Positions 25,679 through 33,184 of a DNA stretch of 33,184 bases are shown here, in pieces. Each line of letters starts with the position of its first letter. The stretch's first letter is position 1. The DNA comes from Planctomycetota bacterium (GTDB taxonomy: Bacteria; Planctomycetota; UBA1135; UBA2386): assembly GCA_020425925.1 (NCBI GenBank), contig JAGQRB010000031.1, positions 1 to 33,184 of the forward strand, in the 5' to 3' direction. The notes below the pieces were generated by a model. That model was not told the origin of the DNA. It saw only the letters and a list, made by a program, of their open reading frames with translations, and did not search any database. The position numbers and the translations under genes were made by a program.

Positions 25679-28027
25679 TCAGGTGGCGTAGACGAGGCCG
25701 CTGTCGAGGCCGACGCGCAGGTACTCGTCGAGGCTCGCCGTCAGGTTGGCGACGCGCTGCGGGTTCTTGAGGAACGACCACGCGCCCATCTCGGAGCCGT
25801 CCTCCGCGCCGGTCGCGATCTCGGTGACGCATGCCAGCGCGAGCTGGACGAACCCCGGGTCCCCGAAACGGGTCGAAGTGAACTGCGGCACGATCCGCGC
25901 GATCACGAGCGCGGCCTCCGCGGCCGAGAGCGCGGCGCGGTCGACTCCGAGCTCCGTCGCGCGCGCGTCGAGCGCGAGGTCGGGCTGGCAGCGGTAACGG
26001 CGAGGAACCCTCGAAGTGACGCCGAGTCGCAATACCGGGACGAAGCTGAACCGGACGCAGCCCTCCTGCAGCCGCTCGGCGGTCGCCGCGGCGTAGAAGA
26101 TCGTCTCCGATGCGCTGAGGGTCTGCACGAAGGTGCGGCCGAGCACCGTCGTGCGCTCGAGCTCGGTCGGCGGCCCGGCTTCGTCAGCGTTCGCATCCGC
26201 AGCGATCGACACGCCGCTGCCGACGCCGCTGCCGGCGAGCAGCGAGTGTTCGTGAATGACGCAGTCACGGGCGCTGATCCTCCGGACCAGGCTCGAGGCG
26301 ATGATCGGCGCGGTGACCGTGCGCTCGAGCTCGATCGCGAGCGACTCGTTCGCGAGGTCGTCGGTCGTCGTGTCGACCTCGATGCCTTCGACGAGGGTGC
26401 AGCTCGCGATCGCGAGCGTCCCGAGGTTGCCCGGCTCGACGAGGATCCGCGATTCGCACACCACACCGTCGAGCGCGAACTGTCCCGGTGAGCTGCTGGC
26501 GTTCGGCGCCGTGCCCTGGATGCGCAGCTCGCCGCGGATGAGGCCGCGGCGCTCGGTGCGCGTGATGAAGACCTCACTGCCGTCGAAGCCCGCGTCGGCC
26601 GCGACGATCGTGAGCCGGCGACCCTCGCCGACGATCGCGGTGATCGGGGTCGAGGACGAGAGCTCCTGCACGCTGTTGTCGAGCAGCGCGATGCAGCCCG
26701 TCGTCTCGGCGGTCTGCGTGTTCCAGGCCTCGATGGCCTCGTCGAGTGTGGTGAAGGCGTTCGCGCCGGGCGCCAGGCCGAGCGACGCGATGGTCGCGTC
26801 CCGCCCGACCGCGACCGCCCACCCCGCCGCGGTGCTCACGGCGTTGCCGGTGCCGGTCACGCGCTCGTAGGAGCCGGCGGCGAGATCGCCCGGGAAGCCG
26901 TAGGAGCAGCTCACGTGCGCGATCCCGGGTGTGCTGCCGGCCGGGAACGCGAGCCGCCCGAGGACGGGATCCACGAACGCGCTGATCGTGCGGTCGAGAT
27001 CGACGGTCGCGCCGTCGGGCAGCGTCACCGTGTACGTCTTCGTGCCGGACGGCGCCGTCCAGCCCGGCACGTCCCAACCCGACAGGTCGCAGATCATGAT
27101 CTCGTCGGACTCGATCGCGACGAACTCCCGGCCGTTCAGCTGCTCGTCGACCCAGACCCGCAGCACGGCCTGCGAGTCGTCGTCCTCGGGATCGTCGAAG
27201 TAGGCGAACGCGATCGACCGGTCCTCGCCGAGGACTTCGTTCTCGGCGAGCGTCTGGCGCCGCGCTTCGAGCTCGTCGTAGAGCGGCCGGCGTCGCAGGG
27301 GGCCGGGCACGTTGATCTCGGTCGCGAGGTGGGTGATCTCGGTTTCGGTCTGCGGCCGGTTGAACAGCGGCGCGTCGAGGCCGAGCGGATCGAAGCGGTA
27401 GCGTCCGTCGCCAGGCTCCGCGACGGCGCGCGCTTCGCTGCGCTCGATCGGGTACGAGGTCAGGCGCCAGAGGAACAACCCGACGTTCGGGATGTTCGGC
27501 CGCGCCGCACCCTCCGCGATCGGCCGCACGTCGACCGTGTAGGTCGCCGGGTCGAATGCCGAGCCGATCAGCTCGAGCCGTCCGGTGTCGCGCAGGTCGA
27601 GCGTGCGGTGGTGGTCGAGGCGAAGGTGGTTCAGGTGCTGGGTCGTGTCGAGTCGCAGGAAGAACTCGATGGCGCGGCTGCGCCAGCCGGTCGTGTCGAG
27701 CGCGAGCTGCTCGAGCATCGGAGCCGTGCCCTTGCGGCGGCGGTAGGCGATCGTGTTCGCGACGCGGGCGCGCTGGCTGAATTTTGCTTCGCTGGCGAAC
27801 TCGTGCAGGTTGCGAACGCCCAGCAGGTCGCCGACGTACGGCACGACCCACTCCTCGCAGGTCTCGATGAACAGGTTGTCGAGGAGCTCGTCGATGTCGC
27901 TTTCGATCCTGCGCGCCTGGGTCGCGAGCACCCGGACCAGCGCCTCGAGGGCGCCGCCGTCCGCGTCGCGGAGCCGGTGGAACGCGGGCAGGAGCTCCCA
28001 GAGCCGCTTGTCGCTGAATCTGCTCAC
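25679..28027 (-). CDS. Phage-tail-protein-I-like baseplate protein (gpI type)
   Basis: Predicted 782 residues. The N-terminus (residues 1-115) matches tail protein I of phage P2 and its eCIS relatives: LWELLPAFHRLRDADGG, EALVRVLATQARRIESDIDEL, then VVPYVGDLLGV, and RVANTIAYRRRKGTAPMLEQ. This protein joins the baseplate wedge to the tail fibres. The rest is much longer than P2 gpI (about 180 residues). It includes a stretch at about 440-640 with repeated short strands (CIALLDNSVQEL, LTIVAADAGFDG, GVVCESRILVEP), probably a beta-helix or pectin-lyase-like fold, which may act as a built-in fibre or receptor-binding part. The GTG start overlaps the stop of the previous gene by four bases (GTGA), so translation is coupled. 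Confidence 0.85.
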   Translation of the reverse strand: MSRFSDKRLWELLPAFHRLRDADGGALEALVRVLATQARRIESDIDELLDNLFIETCEEWVVPYVGDLLGVRNLHEFASEAKFSQRARVANTIAYRRRKGTAPMLEQLALDTTGWRSRAIEFFLRLDTTQHLNHLRLDHHRTLDLRDTGRLELIGSAFDPATYTVDVRPIAEGAARPNIPNVGLFLWRLTSYPIERSEARAVAEPGDGRYRFDPLGLDAPLFNRPQTETEITHLATEINVPGPLRRRPLYDELEARRQTLAENEVLGEDRSIAFAYFDDPEDDDSQAVLRVWVDEQLNGREFVAIESDEIMICDLSGWDVPGWTAPSGTKTYTVTLPDGATVDLDRTISAFVDPVLGRLAFPAGSTPGIAHVSCSYGFPGDLAAGSYERVTGTGNAVSTAAGWAVAVGRDATIASLGLAPGANAFTTLDEAIEAWNTQTAETTGCIALLDNSVQELSSSTPITAIVGEGRRLTIVAADAGFDGSEVFITRTERRGLIRGELRIQGTAPNASSSPGQFALDGVVCESRILVEPGNLGTLAIASCTLVEGIEVDTTTDDLANESLAIELERTVTAPIIASSLVRRISARDCVIHEHSLLAGSGVGSGVSIAADANADEAGPPTELERTTVLGRTFVQTLSASETIFYAAATAERLQEGCVRFSFVPVLRLGVTSRVPRRYRCQPDLALDARATELGVDRAALSAAEAALVIARIVPQFTSTRFGDPGFVQLALACVTEIATGAEDGSEMGAWSFLKNPQRVANLTASLDEYLRVGLDSGLVYAT

Positions 28028-30543
28028 GACGCCGACGCCTCCAGCGTGATGTCGTCCGAGTCGATCGTTACGAGCTGGGCGGGCGCGATGCCGTCGTCGT
28101 CGGAGTCCGCCGCTTCGTCGCCGACGTCCTCGACGTAGCGTGCCATCTCGGCGCGGATGCGCGAATGCGCGATCGCGTCCTTGCCGTCGAGCTCGTCGAG
28201 GTCCACGGCGACGACGCCGTCGACGCGCTGCAGAACGGCCATGACCTCGCCGGCCGTGACGCTCTGGCCGAGCGCCCGACTCGCGAACGAGAACGCGTCG
28301 ACGAGGGCCGCGGAAGCGGCCGTGACCACGTCCTCCGCGATGTAGTCACCGTCGATCACGAGTTTCGCTGCGACCCCGAAGCGGATCCATTCGAAGGACT
28401 CGATCCGGATCTCTTCGGCGCCGTGCCATGCGGACGCGAGAGCGCCGCTCAGGAACTCGTAGGTCGCCGAATCCGTGCTGACCGCGTCACCCTCGGTGCC
28501 CGCGACGGTGACGTGCACGAAGCGCGTCTCGCCGTCCCAGAGTCGCGTAGCCATGGCCTTGGCGATCCCGGGATAGGCGCGAGCGAAGTGCTGGACGTCG
28601 TCGAGCGATACGACGCGGTCGAGAGTCAGGACGGTCAGCGGCGCGTTGTCGCGCGCGTCCGCGAGCGATTCCTGTTCGTCGCCGCCGCTCGGGGCGAACG
28701 GGTTCGCGACGGACTTGACGCCGAGCGGCTTCTTCGTGAGCAGTTTGATCTGGTTGGCAGTGACGTGGCCGTCGAGTCCCGACCCGACCCGGTAGCTCGC
28801 CGTCACGTTGCCGCTACCCGTGGGCAGGCGCGCGCCGGTCTTGCCGTCGCCGAAGCGCACGGTCGTCTTGGCGTCGTCGTCGAGCCGGGACTCGTAGATG
28901 CTGGCTTCGGAGTCCTGGCCGTAGAGCGCCGGGACCTCGTGCCATTCGACGCCGTCCACCCGCAGGGTCAGGGTGCTCTCGTGTCCGGTCGGGGTCGCGG
29001 CCGGCACGTGCGTGAGCGGCGTGTTCGCGAGCGTGAAGGTCTGGAACCGCTTCGCGCCCTGACCGTCGCCGAGCGTCTCCTGGCGGGTCTCGCCGTGGGT
29101 CGCGCGCGCGACGTTGCCGAGCACGCGGACGGTCGAGCGGTCGTAGGTGTGTTCGAGGGCGCTCGTGAACGAGAGCCGCGTCCGATCGCGGTCGACGTCG
29201 GCGATCGCGCTCGAGAGCTCGACGAGCTCTTCGGTCACCTCATCGTCGGTGGTCGTCCCGGTCACGACGAGCGCACGGCCGGCCTCCATCCCTTCGACGA
29301 TGCCTCGGACGTCGATCCAGGAGCCGCTCACGTCCTCCTCGATCGGCTTCTCGGTCTGCTCGAGCAGCTCGCTCTCGCCGTAGACGACGAGCTCGCGCAC
29401 CTTCTTGTCGAAGAACTCGAGGTTCTCGCCTTCGACGGTCAACTTCGTCGTCTTCGCCGAGAGGGCGAAGCCGGTACGCGCGTCCTCCTCGAGCCCGGTC
29501 ACCCGGTAGACCTCGGTGTAGGTCGGCGACTTCACGACGACCCACGCCTCGACGACGATCTCGGGATAGAGGCGGTCGAGATAGAGCGTGTCCCAATCCG
29601 TGTTGCCGACGATCTCCCGAATCGTGAGGGTCGGCCAGTCGGCGTAGTCGCCCGGCGTCTCCCCTTCCTCCACGAACTTCTTGCGCACGTCGTCGTGGAT
29701 CGTGTTCCAATCCGGCGCGTTGTGGCCGAAGTGGGCGGCCTTGGTCCGCAGCGCGTAGACCCTCGGCTCCGCCGCGGGATTCTTGAACGGAGAGTTCGAA
29801 CCGAGCGGGCGGTCGAGCGTCACCTTCGTGATGGCGGCGCCGGTGTCGACGTCGATCACGATCGGCTCGAGCGTCTTCACGCGCCGGAAGTCCCACTCGT
29901 CCATCTCGGGAAACGTCTCGCGCTCGGAGCCGATGAGCAGCAGGCCGTCGCCGAGCCCGAGGTTCGTCGCGACGCCGGCCAGGTAGATGACGCTGTCGTC
30001 CTTCCTCGGCGTGTACGGTTCGGTGGTGCATGCGACGAGCTCGTTCCACGCGGTCTTCGCCTCGATGTCCTCGATCGTCTCGAAGACCTGCGGCTTCTCG
30101 TCCTTCGACGCCGGCACGCTCTGTGCCTGGGTGCCCGTCGGGATCGTGATCTCGAAGGGCTCGCCCGTCGGCGACACCGGGTCGAGGGTGAACGCGAGGT
30201 AGGTGCTGGCCGCGACGCCGGGGCGCAGCTCGTAGCCGATCTGGCGGGCGAGTGCGAGCACCGACGAGCGTTCCGTCGCGGTGCGCAGGTAGTGCTCGTT
30301 CGCGATGCGCTCCTGGTAGAACGTGAGCACGTCGAGCACCGTGGCCCACGCGTCGAGCAGCGCGACGGTCGGGTCGTCCGAGGAGGGCTGGATCTCGCGC
30401 AGCGCGGGTTCGCCGCGCAGGCCGGCCTTCATCGCCGCGAGGAAGCCCGCGTGCTGGTCGACGCGGTACTGGATGCTCGCGAGACCCGGGCGGTTCGCGC
30501 TCTCCGCGGCGGCCGTCTTGCTGCAGGGTGACGAATCGGACAT
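28024..30543 (-). CDS. Putative baseplate assembly protein 2 (J-like)
   Basis: Predicted 839 residues of the large baseplate-assembly family of eCIS and related tails. The N-terminal region (residues 18-110) has the family pattern RPGLASIQYRVDQHAGFL, then LLDAWATVLDVLTFYQERIANEHYL and RSSVLALARQIGYELRPGVAAST. A long middle is mainly beta. At about residues 540-720 comes the baseplate-J-like part: VRFGDGKTGARLPTGSGNVTASYRVG, then VLTLDRVVSLDDVQHFARAYPG. In AFP-type particles this class corresponds to the Afp12 or Afp11 position. It lies 3 bp from the upstream baseplate gene and overlaps the downstream one, so it is firmly in one operon. The exact role within the wedge cannot be told from sequence alone. 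Confidence 0.88.
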   Translation of the reverse strand: MSDSSPCSKTAAAESANRPGLASIQYRVDQHAGFLAAMKAGLRGEPALREIQPSSDDPTVALLDAWATVLDVLTFYQERIANEHYLRTATERSSVLALARQIGYELRPGVAASTYLAFTLDPVSPTGEPFEITIPTGTQAQSVPASKDEKPQVFETIEDIEAKTAWNELVACTTEPYTPRKDDSVIYLAGVATNLGLGDGLLLIGSERETFPEMDEWDFRRVKTLEPIVIDVDTGAAITKVTLDRPLGSNSPFKNPAAEPRVYALRTKAAHFGHNAPDWNTIHDDVRKKFVEEGETPGDYADWPTLTIREIVGNTDWDTLYLDRLYPEIVVEAWVVVKSPTYTEVYRVTGLEEDARTGFALSAKTTKLTVEGENLEFFDKKVRELVVYGESELLEQTEKPIEEDVSGSWIDVRGIVEGMEAGRALVVTGTTTDDEVTEELVELSSAIADVDRDRTRLSFTSALEHTYDRSTVRVLGNVARATHGETRQETLGDGQGAKRFQTFTLANTPLTHVPAATPTGHESTLTLRVDGVEWHEVPALYGQDSEASIYESRLDDDAKTTVRFGDGKTGARLPTGSGNVTASYRVGSGLDGHVTANQIKLLTKKPLGVKSVANPFAPSGGDEQESLADARDNAPLTVLTLDRVVSLDDVQHFARAYPGIAKAMATRLWDGETRFVHVTVAGTEGDAVSTDSATYEFLSGALASAWHGAEEIRIESFEWIRFGVAAKLVIDGDYIAEDVVTAASAALVDAFSFASRALGQSVTAGEVMAVLQRVDGVVAVDLDELDGKDAIAHSRIRAEMARYVEDVGDEAADSDDDGIAPAQLVTIDSDDITLEASAS

Positions 30544-30546
30544 GGC

Positions 30547-32970
30547 TCAGATCCCTCCCGCCAGCTCGAAGGTCAGCACGCCGTTCTCGGGAGCGTTGCG
30601 ATCGTTGTCGAGCCGGACGATCTCGAGGTCCGCGACCTTCAGCTCGCCGTCCTCGAGCTCGCCGTCGGCCGCCTTGCCGTAGCGCTGGAACTTCGTCACC
30701 TCGATCGAGGCCACCCCGACGACCGCGAGCGCGCGGTCGTAGAGCTGGCTCAGGTAGACCGATTGTCCGAACGTGAACGCGTCCGGATGGAACGCTCCCG
30801 CACGGCCGTCGTCGAGCAAGCCGTTGCCGAGCTCCTCGAGCAACGCCGCGTGAACGTGCGCGCGGAAATAGCCATCGGCGACGCAGACGCCGATCTCGAC
30901 ATCGAGCGGCACGTAGATCGGATCGCCGATCTCGACGTCGAAGCCGGCCATTCGGTAGCGTTCGAGGTGGGCCTCGACCGTCGCGAGGAACTCGGGATCG
31001 CTCCGCACGGGCTCGCCACCGGTGCGGTCGATGCTCAGGTAGACGGTGAGCCAGGAGCCGGTCCAGCGGTAGCGCGCGTGGGCGCGCTCGACTCCGGACA
31101 GCCGCTCGGCCACCTCGGCGTAGTCCGCCTCGGTCACGGCGCGCTCCTGCCGGCGGAAGGCCTGCGGCGCGGCGAGACGCACCTCGTCGAACGACTCCGG
31201 GTCGGCGCCGCCGGCCGCGGGCAGCGGATTGCGAACGCTCTCGACGTCGGTGAGCAGGGCGCGGTCGAAGCTGCGGATCGCGCCCGTGCCGACGTTGCCG
31301 GCGGTGCCGCCGCCGATCCGGTAGCTCGCCGTGAAGCGCGTTCCAGCGGTCGGCTTCTGGCCGAACACCCCGTCGCCGAAGCGCACGTATGCTCGTCCGT
31401 CGCTCTCGGGCTCGAGCACGAACTCGGGCGCGAAACGGTCACTGCCGAGCAGGTCGTAGCGGGGATTCCAGGTCGTGCTGCCGTCGTTCAGCGTGACGGC
31501 TGCCACGGCCGCACGAGCATCCTGGGTGAGCGCGGCCGCCGCACTCGCAGCGATCGCCGCGTCGTGGTCGTAGCCCTGGGCGTGCACGACGGACGTCCGC
31601 AGGAGACGCGGGCGTTCGCGGGACTCGGGCAGCTCCTCGGGTTCGAGGTTCTGGTCGGTCACGCGCTCGCCCTCGTCGGCGAGCACCATGTTGCCCCGCG
31701 CGTAGGCGACCGGGCGGAGCTGTCCACCGGCGTCGAGCACCGGCGAGACATGGAGGTCGAACGGCAGCGCATCGTCTTCGTGCCACGCGATCTCGACGAC
31801 GTGCCTGGTCGTCCCGGAGCCGACCGTGAGCTCGTCCTCCTCGGAGTCGCCGACGGCGGTCAGGCGCACGATGTGCCGGTGGCTCGGATCGGGCCAGGCC
31901 TCCGGGTCCGGACTGCGGACCTCCTCGAGCAGGAGGGCATCACCGACCTCGAGCTGCAGGCCGCCCGCGTCGAGCAGCGTCGCGCTCGTGCTTCCCTTCG
32001 GCAGGCAGCAGGCGTCGTCGGACCAGGTGTAGAACTCGATCTCGTTGTGCGCACTGCGGAGCTCCGCGTCGTGCATCGTGAGGAACACGATCGGCGGGTT
32101 GCCGGCGGTTCGCAGCTCGGTCCCCTCGGCCAGCGTCGACGTCGTGGCGGCCGCGCGCACGTGGACCCAGCAGCGTGCGTTCACGCCCTCGTGGACGCGG
32201 TAGTCGAGCAGTCGCGCATGACGCCGCACGGACGCGCGCCGCCGCGCGGTGCCGAGGTAGGCCTCGGTCGCGACCGCATCCTGCGCATAGCTCAGGTGGT
32301 CGCCGACGTAGGCCAGCAGCTCGACGAGCGTGAGGACGAGATCGGCCGCGCTGTCGTCCTGCCACGCGCTCAGCGTCACACCGAGCCGATCGAGCATGAG
32401 CTGCCGGAAGCTCGCGTAGTCCTTCGCGAGGTAGTCGATCGCGGGCTTCGCGGCCGGCCCGGCGGCCTCGGCGTCGTCGTCGCGGCAGTCGAATGGATTC
32501 GGACACTCGACCTTGAACGAGAACTCGACCCGATCGAGCCGGACGTCGATGCCCGCCGGCGGCGCTTCGTCATCCGTCGCCGAGACGACTCGCAGCGTGT
32601 AGGTCGAGAAGTCGCCCGTGCCGTTCGCGCGCACGACGAGCACCTGATCGGCATCCGACAGGGTGACGAAGTAGTCGCGCTCGGCGACGCTGATGCGCCC
32701 GGCTGCCAGCAGATCGTCGGCGTCGTTCGCGATGCCGGCCCATTCGACGCCGACGGCGTCGGCGTTCGCCGGGACGTCGATGCGGACGTTGTTGCCGTCG
32801 AATGGGTCGGCGATCACCTTGACGAAGTGGACGAGGAGCGTGCGCTGGCGCGGGCTGCCGGCAGGGGCGAGGCCGTCGAGCACCTCGAGCCACTCGATAC
32901 CGTTCAGGGTCGCGTGGTTGCGGACGGCGACGAGCCGGTTCTCGTTCTCGCAGCGGTAGGTGACGCTCAT
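30547..32970 (-). CDS. Putative baseplate assembly protein 1 (J-like)
   Basis: Predicted 807 residues. After an N-terminal beta domain (residues 1-150) comes the family signature of the putative baseplate assembly proteins (TIGR02243 type): IDYLAKDYASFRQLMLDRL at about residue 178, then LVLTLVELLAYVGDHLSYAQ and EAYLGTARRRASVRRHARLLDY. The C-terminal half has the J-like part with YVRFGDGVFGQKPTAGTRFT, SYRIGGGTAGNV, and later AVTEADYAEVAERLSGVERA. It starts 10 bp after the stop of the gp25-like gene and is followed after 3 bp by the second assembly protein. It is a structural part of the baseplate wedge. The sequence is intact with no frameshift. Confidence 0.88.
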   Translation of the reverse strand: MSVTYRCENENRLVAVRNHATLNGIEWLEVLDGLAPAGSPRQRTLLVHFVKVIADPFDGNNVRIDVPANADAVGVEWAGIANDADDLLAAGRISVAERDYFVTLSDADQVLVVRANGTGDFSTYTLRVVSATDDEAPPAGIDVRLDRVEFSFKVECPNPFDCRDDDAEAAGPAAKPAIDYLAKDYASFRQLMLDRLGVTLSAWQDDSAADLVLTLVELLAYVGDHLSYAQDAVATEAYLGTARRRASVRRHARLLDYRVHEGVNARCWVHVRAAATTSTLAEGTELRTAGNPPIVFLTMHDAELRSAHNEIEFYTWSDDACCLPKGSTSATLLDAGGLQLEVGDALLLEEVRSPDPEAWPDPSHRHIVRLTAVGDSEEDELTVGSGTTRHVVEIAWHEDDALPFDLHVSPVLDAGGQLRPVAYARGNMVLADEGERVTDQNLEPEELPESRERPRLLRTSVVHAQGYDHDAAIAASAAAALTQDARAAVAAVTLNDGSTTWNPRYDLLGSDRFAPEFVLEPESDGRAYVRFGDGVFGQKPTAGTRFTASYRIGGGTAGNVGTGAIRSFDRALLTDVESVRNPLPAAGGADPESFDEVRLAAPQAFRRQERAVTEADYAEVAERLSGVERAHARYRWTGSWLTVYLSIDRTGGEPVRSDPEFLATVEAHLERYRMAGFDVEIGDPIYVPLDVEIGVCVADGYFRAHVHAALLEELGNGLLDDGRAGAFHPDAFTFGQSVYLSQLYDRALAVVGVASIEVTKFQRYGKAADGELEDGELKVADLEIVRLDNDRNAPENGVLTFELAGGI

Positions 32971-32980
32971 CTCGACCTCG

Positions 32981-33184
32981 TCAGACGTCGCGGGTGAACT
33001 CGGCGATCTGCCGCTCCTGCGACCGGCGCAGGACGTACTGGACGGTTACCGAGAGCGTGCCGTCGTCGCTCTCGACCGCGACACTCTCGACCGCCGCGTG
33101 CTCGGCGAGGTGCTCCTGCAGCGCGGCCTGGACGATCGCCTCGACGGCGCCGGCGAGCACGTCGCTGTTCGGCGCGAACACGTA
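32981..33184 (-). CDS. gp25-like baseplate protein, C-terminal part (cut by window edge)
   Basis: Only the last ~67 codons are present; the frame is open at the right edge (YVFAPNSDVL), so the GTG at 33181 is probably not the start. The sequence matches the end of the GPW/gp25 family: YVFAPNS, then a helix AIVQAALQEHLAEHAAVESV, a strand pair and SVTVQYVLRRSQERQIAEF. Gp25-like proteins (Afp9 position) form the core of the baseplate and start sheath assembly. It is the first visible gene of the eCIS operon; the sheath, tube and spike genes would be expected upstream of it, past the edge. Confidence 0.75.
   Translation of the reverse strand, partial: YVFAPNSDVLAGAVEAIVQAALQEHLAEHAAVESVAVESDDGTLSVTVQYVLRRSQERQIAEFTRDV

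Noticed and set aside
24017..26491. An 824-residue plus-strand open frame across the end of two eCIS genes
   Set aside because: It spans the boundary of two real minus-strand genes and has the same low-complexity shadow composition.
28165..32997. Long plus-strand open frames of 788 and 744 residues opposite the baseplate genes
   Set aside because: They are Arg/Val/Asp-rich shadows of the conserved minus-strand baseplate genes and show no domain pattern.
1..33184. CRISPR arrays, tRNA and rRNA genes, phage attachment sites
   Set aside because: None were recognised. The repeats seen are coding repeats within secreted proteins, and no cloverleaf or rRNA sequence was noticed by eye.
22178..33184. 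Reading the baseplate operon as an ordinary prophage
   Set aside because: The two large assembly proteins and the DUF6519 protein are typical of eCIS. No capsid, portal, terminase, lysis or integrase gene is visible, and a DUF4157 protein lies nearby.

Overview
The window is high-GC bacterial DNA. The organism looks like a member of the Planctomycetota, although this is inferred from gene content and not from a marker gene. The clues are several large secreted repeat proteins, an ECF sigma/anti-sigma pair with no zinc-binding anti-sigma motif, and secreted proteins that end in small all-beta C-terminal modules. No rRNA, tRNA or CRISPR array was seen.

Left part (1-10.1 kb, mostly + strand). 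It opens with the C-terminal end of an HD-superfamily hydrolase, then a small secreted protein and a lipoprotein with HAF-type repeats. A decayed C-terminal piece of an IS91-like transposase follows. Next is a minus-strand operon of an ECF sigma factor and a membrane anti-sigma factor. It is divergent from a 1262-residue secreted FG-GAP protein, and the shared intergenic region carries the same candidate promoter motif on both strands. A frameshifted N-terminal piece of an IS91-like transposase lies at 9.6-10.1 kb.

Middle part (10.3-22.2 kb). A secreted IPT/TIG-type protein is split by a single in-frame TAG (10284-13394). After it comes about 0.9 kb of debris that includes a ScpA-like remnant on the minus strand. 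A plus-strand gene (14310-16835) encodes a DUF4157 protein with an HExxH motif, the family associated with extracellular contractile injection systems (eCIS). It carries a long unrecognised C-terminal region and is a candidate cargo protein. Convergent to it are two minus-strand secreted proteins, a 13-14 unit repeat protein and a beta-helix protein. A fragment of a SigJ/SigX5-type sigma factor lies in the convergent gap.

Right part (22.2-33.2 kb, all minus strand). This is one tight operon of contractile-injection baseplate genes, read from right to left: gp25-like protein (cut by the window edge), two large baseplate-assembly proteins, a tail protein I (gpI-like) protein, and a 1158-residue DUF6519 protein with added Ig-like, ASH-like, DUF4397-like and helix-hairpin-helix modules. 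Sheath, tube, spike and ATPase genes are not in the window and would be expected beyond the right edge. The DUF4157 protein, about 5.3 kb beyond the operon's 3' end and on the other strand, may be loaded by this particle; that is an inference. The most interesting items are the eCIS operon with its unusual terminal fusion protein, the DUF4157 candidate effector, the nonsense-split secreted protein, and the divergent ECF promoter.
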